From: Mastigocoleus sp. MO_188.B34
GTDB taxonomy: Bacteria > Cyanobacteriota > Cyanobacteriia > Cyanobacteriales > Nostocaceae
Direction of reading: 5' to 3'
Assembly: GCF_030065675.1 (NCBI RefSeq)
Contig: NZ_JASJDK010000009.1
Span: 32,569 to 96,568 of the forward strand
Length of the DNA: 64,000 nucleotides
The notes below the pieces were generated by a model. The model was given only the letters and a program-made list of their open reading frames with translations, searched no databases and was not told the origin of the DNA. A program made the translations under genes and the position numbers. This document shows positions 34,425 to 43,365 of this stretch, piece by piece; position 1 is the stretch's first letter, and each line of letters opens with the position of its first letter.

Positions 34425-35180
34425 ATGTCTGTGCCGCCACTGCGTTTAGGCAATCAATTTGACATACATATCAGTGGCGAAGTTAGTATTCACCAAACTG
34501 CAGTTATTGCCCCAGGAGTAATACTTCAAGCAGCTCCAAATAGCAAAATAATTATTGCAGCAGGAGTTTGTATTGGTATGGGGTCCATTCTTCAAGCTGC
34601 CCGGGGAATGATTGTAATTGGAGCGGGAGCTAATCTAGGTGCTGGGTTTCTGATGGTTGGTGCAGGTACAATTGGAGAAAATGCTTGTGTCGGAGCAGCT
34701 TCAACAGTTTTTAATTCTTCTGTTGCACCCGGAGAAATAGTTGCACCTGGTTCAATTCTAGGAGTACCAAATCCCATCAAGGAAGTACCTTCTCTCGAGG
34801 TGAATAGCAATACACAACAGTTAAACTCAACTACAAATCCTGAATCTGTAAGTTCTCCCTCAGGGAATGTAGGATCAATGAATGGAAGAGTTAATACGAA
34901 AAATCCTAGCGAAAATTTATCCTCCCAATCCCCAGAAACATCTCAGGAAAAAGAGTTGAAAACTCCATCTCCTGAAGAAAATCAGCTAGGAAATAACGAG
35001 CCCGATAAAACTGAGAAATCTTCTTCTGGTTCCCAACCCAATGCACCAGCCACTGAATCACCAGGTAATTTCGGCGCTCATATTTATGGACAAACTAATA
35101 TTAACCGCTTATTAATCACTTTATTCCCTCACAGACAACCGTTAAACCAACCTGAATCTGATGATTCACCAGAAGAATAA
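34425..35180 (+). CDS. ccmN: Carboxysome assembly protein CcmN
   Basis: A 251-aa protein that bridges CcmM and the shell. Residues about 8-125 are a hexapeptide-repeat left-handed beta-helix (I-G-M-G-S-I, I-G-A-G-A-N-L-G-A, V-G-A-A-S-T-V-F-N). A long polar linker (about 130-215, rich in S, N, E and P) follows. At residues 221-240 lies an amphipathic encapsulation peptide (Q-T-N-I-N-R-L-L-I-T-L-F-P-H-R) of the type known to bind CcmK2. The linker is low in complexity and probably varies between strains. It is followed by ccmO 64 bp later. Confidence 0.93.
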   Translation: MSVPPLRLGNQFDIHISGEVSIHQTAVIAPGVILQAAPNSKIIIAAGVCIGMGSILQAARGMIVIGAGANLGAGFLMVGAGTIGENACVGAASTVFNSSVAPGEIVAPGSILGVPNPIKEVPSLEVNSNTQQLNSTTNPESVSSPSGNVGSMNGRVNTKNPSENLSSQSPETSQEKELKTPSPEENQLGNNEPDKTEKSSSGSQPNAPATESPGNFGAHIYGQTNINRLLITLFPHRQPLNQPESDDSPEE

Positions 35181-35244
35181 ATATGAATTGTGTTAATTGT
35201 AAATTGGTAGTTGTATTTGCGATTAACAGTCCCGGAGAAATTTC

Positions 35245-36009
35245 ATGGAGACACACAACAAGTCGTCTCACAGGCAAACCTTATTTATGGATAGTGCCTT
35301 GGGATTAGTCTCTACCCGTAGCTTTCCTGCCATTGTGGGGACTGCGGATATGATGCTTAAATCAGCTGGTGTTCACCTAGTTGGATATGAAAAAATTGGT
35401 GGCGGACATTGTACAGCCATTATTCGTGGTGGTGTAGCTGATGTTCGTCTGGCTATAGAGTCAGGAGAAGATACCGCCAAGCAATTCGGTCAGTATGTTT
35501 CTAGCTTGGTAATCCCTCGACCTTATCCAAACTTAGACGTTGTTTTACCAATAACAGGTCGCCTCAGTCAAATTATTCAAGAAAATAGTTATTCTCGCTT
35601 AAGTAATTTAGCAGTTGGTTTAGTAGAAACAAAAGGTTTTCCTGCAGTAGTAGGAGCCGCCGATGCAATGCTTAAAGCCGCTGATGTCCAATTAGCCGCA
35701 TATGAAAAAATTGGAGCGGGTCTTTGTACAGCAATTATCCGTGGTTCCGTAGCAAATGTTGCTGTTGCAGTAGAAGCTGGAATGTATGAAGCCGAAAGAA
35801 TTGGTGAATTGAATGCAATTATGGTCATTCCTAGACCTCTGGATGAGTTAGAAAAGACTTTACCCGTTGCTAATTGTTGGATTGAAGAACGTCAACCATT
35901 GAACCTACCAATAAATATCAAAGAACCTATTACTGAGGCAGAATTAGTTGAATTGCCAGATTTGAGTCAAGTACCAGAAACAGTTAAAGAAACAATTATA
36001 GAAGAATAA
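35245..36009 (+). CDS. ccmO: Carboxysome shell protein CcmO (tandem BMC domains)
   Basis: 254 aa with two fused BMC domains: residues about 18-110 (L-G-L-V-S-T-R-S-F-P-A, Y-E-K-I-G-G-G-H-C-T-A-I-I-R-G) and about 127-215 ([32 protein letters not shown]). CcmO forms pseudohexamers, probably at edges of shell facets, and is needed for carboxysomes. The two pore loops differ (G-G-G and G-A-G). The acidic C-terminal tail (about 220-254) is typical. A strong hairpin 240 bp downstream may end the operon. Confidence 0.95.
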   Translation: METHNKSSHRQTLFMDSALGLVSTRSFPAIVGTADMMLKSAGVHLVGYEKIGGGHCTAIIRGGVADVRLAIESGEDTAKQFGQYVSSLVIPRPYPNLDVVLPITGRLSQIIQENSYSRLSNLAVGLVETKGFPAVVGAADAMLKAADVQLAAYEKIGAGLCTAIIRGSVANVAVAVEAGMYEAERIGELNAIMVIPRPLDELEKTLPVANCWIEERQPLNLPINIKEPITEAELVELPDLSQVPETVKETIIEE

Positions 36010-36045
36010 CTAGAGAATTTGGGAGTCAGGATTCACGAATTATAA

Positions 36046-36065
36046 AGACGTAGCGCTCTACGTCT
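36046..36065. repeat. Palindrome AGACGTAG-CGCT-CTACGTCT (copy d)
   Basis: A 20-bp inverted repeat with 8-bp arms, related to the GTAGAGACG family, 37 bp after ccmO. Confidence 0.75.
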
Positions 36066-36245
36066 GTGTGAGAGTCATAATGCTAAGTCGGTTTTGACTT
36101 TTTCTGTGCTTACGCCCTACAATATCTAGGATATGTAGCGTCGGCAAAGCAAGAAAGCTGCGCTACCTACGGATATGCTAATGACTTGCGCTCAGCGCCA
36201 TACATGAAACCAATCCATTAAAAAAGAAAAAAACTAAAAAAGAAA

Positions 36246-36291
36246 AAAACGTTGTAGGCAACCTAGTGGGAGAAGGTTAATACAACGTTTT
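36246..36291 (+). terminator. Long hairpin downstream of ccmO
   Basis: AAAACGTTGTA pairs with TACAACGTTTT, with an inner AACC/GGTT stem. The arm ends in TTTTC and is preceded by A-runs, so it could terminate transcription in either direction. Confidence 0.6.
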
Positions 36292-36541
36292 CATTAATAT
36301 CCCCCGAAACACACCATGTTAATTGATGTGTAACTTTGGCTGGAAGGCATCTTACGCTTTGCTTGCTAATTTGATAATAGCTCTTTAAAACCATAAAGGG
36401 AATACCGTTATAATGATAAGTAGCATAGATAAATATCTATGATCCAACCCCTAGATTCTCATCTCCTCGCAGATGCAGCATATGTAGGGGTGTAGTGATA
36501 CTAGAACAATAAATTCAATTACTTTTGCAGGAGAGTTTAAC

Positions 36542-37459
36542 TTGAACCAAGTAACACTACATCAATTAAGAGTGTTCGAAGCCGCGGCACGACATGCAAG
36601 TTTTACTCGTGCAGCAGAAGAACTTTTTCTTACTCAACCTACTGTTTCTATGCAAATCAAGCAATTGACCAAAGCAGTAGGATTACCATTGTTTGAACAG
36701 GTTGGTAAGCGTTTGTTTTTGACAGAAGCAGGGAGAGAATTATTTTCTACTTGTTTGTCAGTATTTGATACTTTGGCTCAGTTCGATATGAAAGTAGCCG
36801 ATCTCAAGGGTTTAAAACAGGGACAATTACGTCTATCAGCGATTACCACCGCCAAATATTTTGTTCCCCGTTTGTTGGGTCCATTTTGCCAACTATATCC
36901 GGGAATTGATATTTCACTTCAAGTTACAAATCATGAAGGTATTCTCGAACGGATGGGTAATAACCAAGATGATTTGTATATCATGACAAGAGTCCCTGAG
37001 AATATTGATGTTAGCTATCAACCATTTTTAGAAAATCCTTTAGTGGTTTTAGCACCTAAAAATCATCCCCTCGCAAAAGAGAAAAATATTCCCATTCAAC
37101 GCCTGAGTGAGGAAGCATTTATTATGCGAGAACCAGGTTCAGGAACGCGCAAAGCGGTACAAAGTCTACTGAAAGAACATGACGTAAAAGTCAAAGTTAA
37201 GTTAGAACTAGGTAGTAACGAAGCAATTAAGCAAGCAATTGCTGGCGGTTTAGGAATTTCAGTTTTATCCCGTCACACATTGATTCCATATAAAGGTGAT
37301 ATAGCCATTTTAGATGTGGAATATTTCCCCATCCAGGGTCATTGGTACGTTGTTCATCCATCAGGTAAACAACTATCTATAGTTGCTAAGACTTATTGTG
37401 AATATCTCTTAGATGCAGTTAAGCAAATTAGAGATGAAAGTGTAACTATTCCTGCTTAA
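36542..37459 (+). CDS. LysR-type CO2-response regulator (CmpR/CcmR type)
   Basis: A 305-aa LysR-family regulator with a TTG start after AGGAGAG. The HTH at residues 1-65 (T-L-H-Q-L-R-V-F-E-A-A-A-R-H, L-T-Q-P-T-V-S-M-Q-I-K-Q-L) matches the CmpR and NdhR/CcmR group that controls inorganic-carbon uptake genes, rather than true RbcR, which opens differently. The rest is a periplasmic-binding-protein-like effector domain, which in this group senses 2-phosphoglycolate, 2-oxoglutarate or similar metabolites. Its place just after ccmO strongly suggests it regulates the ccm or ndh4 genes. Exact orthology is undecided, so no symbol is given. Confidence 0.88.
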   Translation: MNQVTLHQLRVFEAAARHASFTRAAEELFLTQPTVSMQIKQLTKAVGLPLFEQVGKRLFLTEAGRELFSTCLSVFDTLAQFDMKVADLKGLKQGQLRLSAITTAKYFVPRLLGPFCQLYPGIDISLQVTNHEGILERMGNNQDDLYIMTRVPENIDVSYQPFLENPLVVLAPKNHPLAKEKNIPIQRLSEEAFIMREPGSGTRKAVQSLLKEHDVKVKVKLELGSNEAIKQAIAGGLGISVLSRHTLIPYKGDIAILDVEYFPIQGHWYVVHPSGKQLSIVAKTYCEYLLDAVKQIRDESVTIPA

Positions 37460-38006
37460 TTTTTTTGAAACGCAGTAAAAAGATTCTCGAAAATATCAAC
37501 TTGATTTTGTGAAATTACCAGAGGAAACAATGTTCCCCCCTGAAAGCACCATATGCTATTCCAATAAAAAGTTCAGGAGTAATTAGCAGATGATTCGGTT
37601 TTTGGAATTCAGCAGATAGTTCTAGTTAGACAAATATCTACTTACTGTCTTCTGAATTCTGAATTCTGAATTCTATATTTTAAATTCTATAGTCTGAACT
37701 TTATATTCTGATTTTTGAATTCTATATTTTAAATTATAAGTCTTAATATTCTAAAGTTTAAGTTATAAAATCTTGATTTGCCAACCTAAACTCTAATATT
37801 TTAATTAAACACATATCATCAATTTTTAAATCGAAATACTAAAAAACATTAATTATTAATACTAAAAATAAAACTAAGAAAGATTAAATATTCATACTTT
37901 TTCCTGAGAATTAATTATTAAAAATTCACGATTGATGAATGATTGACTTTAGAAGTTCTCAATACTAAAAATAAAAAAAAGAAAATAATTAAAAATTAAG
38001 AGGAAA
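37460..38006. other. AT-rich intergenic region with GAATTCT repeats
   Basis: Contains tandem TGAATTCTGAATTC-type 7/8-bp units (about 37645-37735) with variants, and otherwise AT-rich DNA. No gene is supported. Confidence 0.6.
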
Positions 38007-39662
38007 ATGGTGGTGATAGAATCAGACTTAGAAATTGATAAACAAACTCTAGAAAGCCGGATTATTGCAGTCACCGTCTATAAAGAACAAGCTTTAGTAA
38101 CCCGCACAGCAAAGGTAGAGCTAACTGGAGAAGAAAGTGTTTTAATAATCAATCAATTGCCAGTAACTCTTAAACCTGAATCAGTACGTGTGAAAGGAAG
38201 TGGTAAAATACCAGTACGTCTACTCACGGTAAATACTGAAAAAAAATATTCAACAGAATCGATTATTGAACGACAAACACAGATAGAAAGACAAATCAAA
38301 CATTTAGAAGCTCAGAAACGTAATTTACAAGCACAAGTAGATGCTTTAAGTTTGCAATCTAAATTTATTGAGGGTTTACAGGAGAAAGCTGAAGAACAAT
38401 TTTCTGTGAGTCTGGCACGGAAAAATATGAGTTTGAGTGAAACTTTGGATTTAGTCAATTTTTTGGGAAGTCAATATAGTGAATATGCTATTGCAACAGG
38501 GGAATACAAGAGTCAGCAAAAAGAAATAGATAAACAAATTGAAGTCCTAAAACTACAGTTGCAATCTCTACAAACACCAAATTCAACTAGCAGTTTCAGT
38601 TTGTTGATTGCAATAGAAGCAACAGGAAGTGGTGAATTCGAGCTAGAAATTTCTTATGTCGTTACAGGCGCAACTTGGACTCCCGTCTATGATTTAAGAG
38701 TTGATAGTGTGAGCCACAGTGTTTACTTGAGTTATTTAGCTGAAATTTCTCAAAATAGTGGTGAAGACTGGAATGATGTTGCTTTAACACTTTCTACTGC
38801 TAAACCGGGTTTGGGTACCCTACCTCCACAATTAAAACCTTGGTACATTGATAAACCTGCTGTACCGGTTGCTGTTCAACAGAAACGAAGATCCCTTTCA
38901 CGTTCCTACTCAATGAATCCTGATGATTATGAGGGATCTTCAGAAGAAATTGCTTTTTCATTAGAAATGGCTGAAGAAGAAACAAATAATGAAAGTGAAA
39001 CTGTAATTGGAGCAGAAAGTCTTAATGGTAAGGTATCTAAACAAGGAAGTGTTGTCACCTTCAAGTTAAAAAATAAAAGTAATATTCTTAGTGATGGTAC
39101 GCCTCACAAAACAACAATTTTCCATGATGATTACCCTTGCTGTTTTGATTATGTAACAATGCCCCGTTTAGTTAGCTTTGCTTATTTACAAGCTAATGTG
39201 AAAAATAGTCTGAATGGTGCGACCTTATTACCTGGAAAAGCAAATATATTTCGTGACGATGTATTTGTCGGAACTACCGAAATCGCAAATACTGTTGCTG
39301 GTGAAGAGTTTAAATTAAATTTGGGTATTGATGAAGGGTTAAAAATTGAACGCGAATTAGTAGAACGTCAAGTTGATAAAAAATTGATTGGTAATAATCG
39401 TAAAATAACTTATACCTACAAGTTAGTAATTACTAATTTATTACAAAACGAAGCTAATTTAAAGTTATTTGAACAACTACCGGTTAGTCGCAACGAGCAA
39501 ATCAAAGTTCGTCTCAGTCGTACTAGTCCCCAGATTCACCCAAGTGAAATGGGAATTTTGAGTTGGGATTTAATAATTCCATTTGAAGGTAAGCAAGATG
39601 TATTTTATCAATTTACTGTGGAGCATCCACCGCACCTGACGGTTGTTGGTTTAGATATTTAG
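38007..39662 (+). CDS. MuiA-family protein (DUF4139, mucoidy inhibitor-like)
   Basis: A 551-aa protein of the MuiA/DUF4139 family. Residues about 15-125 match the N-terminal DUF4140 part (I-A-V-T-V-Y-K-E-Q-A-L-V-T-R), followed by a coiled coil (about 80-190, rich in Q, E and K) and the DUF4139 domain (about 205-550; A-T-W-T-P-V-Y-D-L-R, W-N-D-V-A-L-T-L-S-T-A-K-P). The family name comes from a reported inhibitor of mucoid growth; the molecular role is not known. It has no signal peptide. A variable acidic section (about 305-335) interrupts the domain. It stands alone. Confidence 0.85.
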   Translation: MVVIESDLEIDKQTLESRIIAVTVYKEQALVTRTAKVELTGEESVLIINQLPVTLKPESVRVKGSGKIPVRLLTVNTEKKYSTESIIERQTQIERQIKHLEAQKRNLQAQVDALSLQSKFIEGLQEKAEEQFSVSLARKNMSLSETLDLVNFLGSQYSEYAIATGEYKSQQKEIDKQIEVLKLQLQSLQTPNSTSSFSLLIAIEATGSGEFELEISYVVTGATWTPVYDLRVDSVSHSVYLSYLAEISQNSGEDWNDVALTLSTAKPGLGTLPPQLKPWYIDKPAVPVAVQQKRRSLSRSYSMNPDDYEGSSEEIAFSLEMAEEETNNESETVIGAESLNGKVSKQGSVVTFKLKNKSNILSDGTPHKTTIFHDDYPCCFDYVTMPRLVSFAYLQANVKNSLNGATLLPGKANIFRDDVFVGTTEIANTVAGEEFKLNLGIDEGLKIERELVERQVDKKLIGNNRKITYTYKLVITNLLQNEANLKLFEQLPVSRNEQIKVRLSRTSPQIHPSEMGILSWDLIIPFEGKQDVFYQFTVEHPPHLTVVGLDI

Positions 39663-39739
39663 TTAGATATTCTTTTGCCTCAGTTCAGCTTGTTTTATCA
39701 GCAAACTTGAAGACTGTTTAAATTAATTTAAAAATTGAT

Positions 39740-40078
39740 TTATTGAATTTTAAGACCAATGTAACCAATAATTATTTTTCCTGGTCCTAATTCCGTGCAA
39801 AAATGAAGCCTCCATGCTCCTGGTGTCACGCGTGCATGTAAACTAAATACACGTTTTTTGCCATCAGAACATTCAAAAGTAAGTTTATCCTTGAATTGGT
39901 TAAGTCTTGACTCACTTTCAGGAGAGACTTTCCTGAAAGCATCGAAGTCAAAAGCACCATCTTTCCAGCTTTTACAATATTCTTCAAGCTCAAATAAACA
40001 TTTTAATACTTGTCTGAGCATTGGTGTGCCGTTATCAAGGCACTGAATTTGTTTACTTACATTATCGCAAAATTCCAA
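39740..40078 (-). CDS. Small hypothetical protein or frameshifted end of the DUF262 protein
   Basis: Up to 112 aa, with a TTG start that overlaps the DUF262 gene by 17 bp; an ATG at 40021 would give 93 aa. The C-terminal 45 residues (K-K-R-V-F-S-L-H-A-R-V-T-P-G-A-W-R-L-H-F then I-I-I-G-Y-I-G-L-K) resemble small cyanobacterial hypothetical proteins of unknown function. Read without interruption from the DUF262 frame, the N-terminus would continue N-K-A-L-L with E-F-C-D-N-V, as that family does, so either a -1/+1 frameshift separates one gene or two genes overlap. I cannot decide from sequence alone. Confidence 0.6.
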   Translation of the reverse strand: MEFCDNVSKQIQCLDNGTPMLRQVLKCLFELEEYCKSWKDGAFDFDAFRKVSPESESRLNQFKDKLTFECSDGKKRVFSLHARVTPGAWRLHFCTELGPGKIIIGYIGLKIQ

Positions 40079-41003
40079 GCAATGCTTTATTTAGTGGAAA
40101 TTTTCTTTTATTGCTTTTAGACTGTTTACGAAATGCATTATCACCAAAAATATCGAATGCTGCAATCATTGCTTTTTTAAAATCATTTTCAATATTCTTG
40201 AGTTCTGTTTCAGATAATTGATTTGCTTTGACTAAACCTTGATTCAGAAATGTATCCCGATCACCATCTTGATATTCTTTGTAAGAAGTTAACTTAAAAG
40301 CTAAGAAACCAAGTACAAATTCTCGGTCATCCATTCGTTTTTTACGAGATTCACCAAGCTCAACAAGACGTGCAAATTCTCCACATTTAGCAAGTCTTTC
40401 CAGGAATTTAGTCGCTTGACCGGGGTTTAAGGCATGACGTAATTCTTGATTAGAAAGAGGTATACCCCCTGTATTAATACGTTTAAAAATATTATATTTA
40501 ACTTCAAGAGGGGTACCTTTTGCTATCAGATAAACTGTAACCTGAGTTTCTTCTATACGTCGCTGATATCTACGCTCTAATTCATCATAGGTTTTTCCTT
40601 CTAACTCAATTAGGTATTCTAGTCCAGTCAATTTAAGAGTTCGATCGCTAACAAATTGCTTCAGAGTAGATAATCTTTGCAAACCATCTACAACTAACCA
40701 TTCTTCTTCGTTTGTGCCATCTATATAAAAAGCTGGCAATGGGATTCTAATCAGAATAGATTCAATTAAACGACTTTTAGCTTCTATATTCCAGATACCT
40801 GCTTGCCGTTGAAAATCAGGTGCTAAATTGAGAGCTTCCTCATCAATTCGCCTTAATAATAGATCGATAGTTGGTTCTTTCGTGACAATATTTATTTTTT
40901 CTGGATCGTAGTTAAAAGTCTTTTTTTCATATTCTTCTTCCTCTTCTTCACCTAAATATTCTTCATTCAAATATTCAAGATTATTTTTTAACTCTGTCAC
41001 CAC
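40062..41003 (-). CDS. DUF262 (GmrSD/ParB-like) protein, C-terminally short
   Basis: A 313-aa protein with a GTG start (AAGGAG 9 bp upstream). It begins with an acidic tail (about 10-28), then the DUF262 domain: P-D-F-Q-R-Q-A-G-I-W, S-I-L-I-R-I-P-L-P-A-F-Y-I-D, the nucleotide-binding V-V-D-G-L-Q-R-L-S-T-L, and N-T-G-G-I-P-L-S-N-Q-E-L-R-H-A-L. Typical DUF262 proteins have 60 or more residues after the N-K-A-L motif; here it ends just after N-K-A-L-L-G. Such proteins act in phage defence (GmrSD) or have other ParB-like NTPase roles. No DUF1524 HNH domain follows, so nuclease activity is not supported. Confidence 0.82.
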   Translation of the reverse strand: MVTELKNNLEYLNEEYLGEEEEEEYEKKTFNYDPEKINIVTKEPTIDLLLRRIDEEALNLAPDFQRQAGIWNIEAKSRLIESILIRIPLPAFYIDGTNEEEWLVVDGLQRLSTLKQFVSDRTLKLTGLEYLIELEGKTYDELERRYQRRIEETQVTVYLIAKGTPLEVKYNIFKRINTGGIPLSNQELRHALNPGQATKFLERLAKCGEFARLVELGESRKKRMDDREFVLGFLAFKLTSYKEYQDGDRDTFLNQGLVKANQLSETELKNIENDFKKAMIAAFDIFGDNAFRKQSKSNKRKFPLNKALLGILR

Positions 41004-41093
41004 ATAAACTCCTTGGTATTAACGTTCATAAAATTTTTGCATATACATTCGCATTGAGAGATAGCATACTTCGATAGTACAGTTTCCCAAAGA

Positions 41094-41150
41094 TTTAGAG
41101 ACGCGAATTTGCGTTACTCCAATGAGAGTTAGCACAAACGCGTCTCTAAA
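41094..41150. repeat. Palindromic element, TTTAGAGACGCG family (copy e)
   Basis: TTTAGAGACGCG and CGCGTCTCTAAA form a 12-bp inverted repeat around 33 bp, between metF and the DUF262 gene. Confidence 0.85.
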
Positions 41151-41179
41151 TAAAGTTTTATACTGTATTTACCTGGATT

Positions 41180-42112
41180 TTACGCCGCTACAATCTCATT
41201 GCTAACAGGCTTAACCCCAGCCATATCTAAAATTGGCGAAATCAAATCCTCTCGCTTCACCGCCATCATATGTACTCCTTGACATAATTGACGTGCAATA
41301 ACTACTTGTTCTGCGGCAATTTTCATTCCTTCTTCTAAAGGTTCTTTAGCTCGTTCTAAGCGATCAATAATATGTTCGGGAATATTTACACCAGGAACGG
41401 CGCGATTAATAAATCGGGCATTTTTTGCTGATTTAAGGAGAAAAATTCCAGCCAAAATCGGTTTGTTTGAACCTGCAGCTATTTGGGTCATAAATTTATC
41501 CAGTCGTTCGAAGTCGGTAATTAGTTGACTTTGGAAAAATTGTGCGCCGGACTTTAATTTACGCTCAAATCGATTTTGCAAACCAGACCAACTGCGACAT
41601 TGCGGATCCACTGCTGCACCCGCAAATAAATCTGTAGCACCATCAGGTAAAGGTTTTTCGTTGTAATCTATACCTTGGTTTAGTTTACAGATGGTTTGTA
41701 GCAGACGGGTAGACTCTACATCAAATACAGCCTTTGCATCGGGATGATCGCCCACCTTTACTGGATCTCCCGTTAAAGCCAAAATGTTACAAATCCCTAA
41801 AGCATGAGCGCCCATTAAATCGGCTTGTAAACCAATTCGATTGCGATCGCGACACGCAACTTGACAAATTGGTTCAATGCCATGTTGTAGTAAGATAACG
41901 GATGCAGTTAACGAAGACATCCGCATTACAGCACGACTACCATCGGTAATGTTGACAGCATGAACTCTCCCCTTAAGAGTCGCCGCCATATTTATCATGT
42001 GTTGTGGGTTACCTCCTTTTGGTGGAGCGACCTCCGCAGTCACCAGAAATTCTCCTGCTTCAGCTGCTTTACGGAAGCAAGTCAGAGGTATTTGGTTATG
42101 GGTATTAGGCAT
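41180..42112 (-). CDS. metF: Methylenetetrahydrofolate reductase
   Basis: About 310 aa from the ATG at 42112 (M-P-N-T-H-N-Q); a start seven codons upstream would add a hydrophobic stub. It belongs to the MTHFR family, FAD-dependent reductases that make 5-methyl-THF for methionine synthesis. Recognisable pieces are V-T-A-E-V-A-P-P-K-G, A-V-N-I-T-D-G, Q-V-A-C-R-D-R-N-R, I-L-A-L-T-G-D-P (FAD/folate site) and the C-terminal I-P-E-H-I-I-D-R-L. It lies upstream of no obvious operon partner and is 87 bp downstream of trpS on the same strand. Confidence 0.9.
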   Translation of the reverse strand: MPNTHNQIPLTCFRKAAEAGEFLVTAEVAPPKGGNPQHMINMAATLKGRVHAVNITDGSRAVMRMSSLTASVILLQHGIEPICQVACRDRNRIGLQADLMGAHALGICNILALTGDPVKVGDHPDAKAVFDVESTRLLQTICKLNQGIDYNEKPLPDGATDLFAGAAVDPQCRSWSGLQNRFERKLKSGAQFFQSQLITDFERLDKFMTQIAAGSNKPILAGIFLLKSAKNARFINRAVPGVNIPEHIIDRLERAKEPLEEGMKIAAEQVVIARQLCQGVHMMAVKREDLISPILDMAGVKPVSNEIVAA

Positions 42113-42198
42113 AATATAAAAAAAGACTGACATTTCCAGTCTAAAAAATTATGCGGGACAAAAGTTACAAAGGTTTGGAAATTACAAAGGTTTGGAAA

Positions 42199-43209
42199 TT
42201 ATAAAGGTTTAGAAAAACCTAAAGCAGCCTTAACTTGTGTGAGTGTCTCTTGGGCGACTACCTCTGCTTTTTCTCGTCCTTCTCGTAATACAGATTCCAA
42301 ATAACCTTTGTCATCCATTACCGCCTGATATTTATCTTGGATTGGTTTAAGGGCGTTAATTGTGGTTTCTGTTAACAAAGGTTTAAATTTACCCCAGCCC
42401 ATATCCTGACACTCTGCTGTGACTTCTTGTTTTGTTTTGCCAGCAAGCAGCATATATAATGTCAGCAAATTGTTACATTCAGGACGTTCTGGATTATCAA
42501 ATTCCAAACCCCGTACTGGATCGGTTTTACATTTTTTGATTTTCTTTGTGATTTCATCTGGCGAGTCCAGTAAGTTAATTCGACTTAAATCCGACGGGTC
42601 GGACTTAGACATTTTCTTGGTTCCGTCTGTTAAGCTCATTACCCTTGCCCCTTCTTGACGAATTAAGGGTTCTGGTAATTTTAAGATTGGTTTCTCTGGC
42701 GTACCAAATTGGTGATTAATTCTGTTGACTATATCTCGCGTTAATTCTAAATGTTGTTTTTGGTCTTCGCCCACAGGTACTTTATCTGCTTGATACAGTA
42801 AAATATCTGCTGCCATCAGTACGGGATAATCTAACAAGCCCACGCTGACATTTTCCCCTTGCTTAACCGCTTTTTCCTTAAACTGAATCATATCTTCGAG
42901 CCAGTTCAGAGGAGTAATACAGTTAAATAACCAAGTCAGTTCGCTGTGGGCAGAAATATGAGATTGAATAAAAATAGTAGAATGATTTAAATCCAGTCCG
43001 CAAGCAAGATATAACGCCGCTAGGGTGTAACTGTTACTTGCTAAAGTTTTTGGATCTTGCGGTACGGTAATAGCGTGTAAATCTACGACACAAAAATAGT
43101 TATCATACTGGTCTTGAATTTCTACCCAGTTACGAATTGCTCCTAAATAGTTACCTAGGTGTAAATTACCAGTTGGTTGGACGCCCGAAAGAACTCTTTG
43201 CCTGTTCAT
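42199..43209 (-). CDS. trpS: Tryptophanyl-tRNA synthetase
   Basis: 336 aa, a full-length class I aminoacyl-tRNA synthetase that charges tRNA(Trp). The HIGH-like motif is P-T-G-N-L-H-L-G-N-Y (about residues 12-21) and the KMSKS motif is intact (K-K-M-S-K-S-D, about 199-205). The first residues R-V-L-S-G-V-Q-P-T-G are typical of the bacterial enzyme. It is 87 bp upstream of metF on the same strand, and their co-transcription is possible. An essential gene; nothing odd was seen. Confidence 0.96.
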   Translation of the reverse strand: MNRQRVLSGVQPTGNLHLGNYLGAIRNWVEIQDQYDNYFCVVDLHAITVPQDPKTLASNSYTLAALYLACGLDLNHSTIFIQSHISAHSELTWLFNCITPLNWLEDMIQFKEKAVKQGENVSVGLLDYPVLMAADILLYQADKVPVGEDQKQHLELTRDIVNRINHQFGTPEKPILKLPEPLIRQEGARVMSLTDGTKKMSKSDPSDLSRINLLDSPDEITKKIKKCKTDPVRGLEFDNPERPECNNLLTLYMLLAGKTKQEVTAECQDMGWGKFKPLLTETTINALKPIQDKYQAVMDDKGYLESVLREGREKAEVVAQETLTQVKAALGFSKPL

Positions 43210-43321
43210 AAATTTTAGTTTTTGGTCATATTAAATTTACGCCATATGATGGCGTGTTTCAAAATCATTACTTCTCTTGTAATTAACTTTTCTAACTCCC
43301 AAATCCTGACTTATGACTCCT

Positions 43322-43349
43322 GTAGAGACGTAGCATGCTACGTCTCTAC
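43322..43349. repeat. Perfect 28-bp palindrome, GTAGAGACG family (copy f)
   Basis: GTAGAGACGTAGCA followed directly by its reverse complement, between trpS and the small membrane-protein gene. It is the cleanest member of the family. Confidence 0.95.
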
Positions 43350-43365
43350 GACTTCTTACTTTTTT

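Larger units (their letters stand above)
36010..36541. other. Intergenic region after the ccm operon
   Basis: Contains a short palindrome (36046-36065), a dispersed-element fragment sharing AGCTGCGCTACCT with the 11740 and 60971 copies (36156-36169), and a long hairpin (36246-36291). The last ~120 bp contain the LysR promoter. No gene is supported. Confidence 0.65.
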
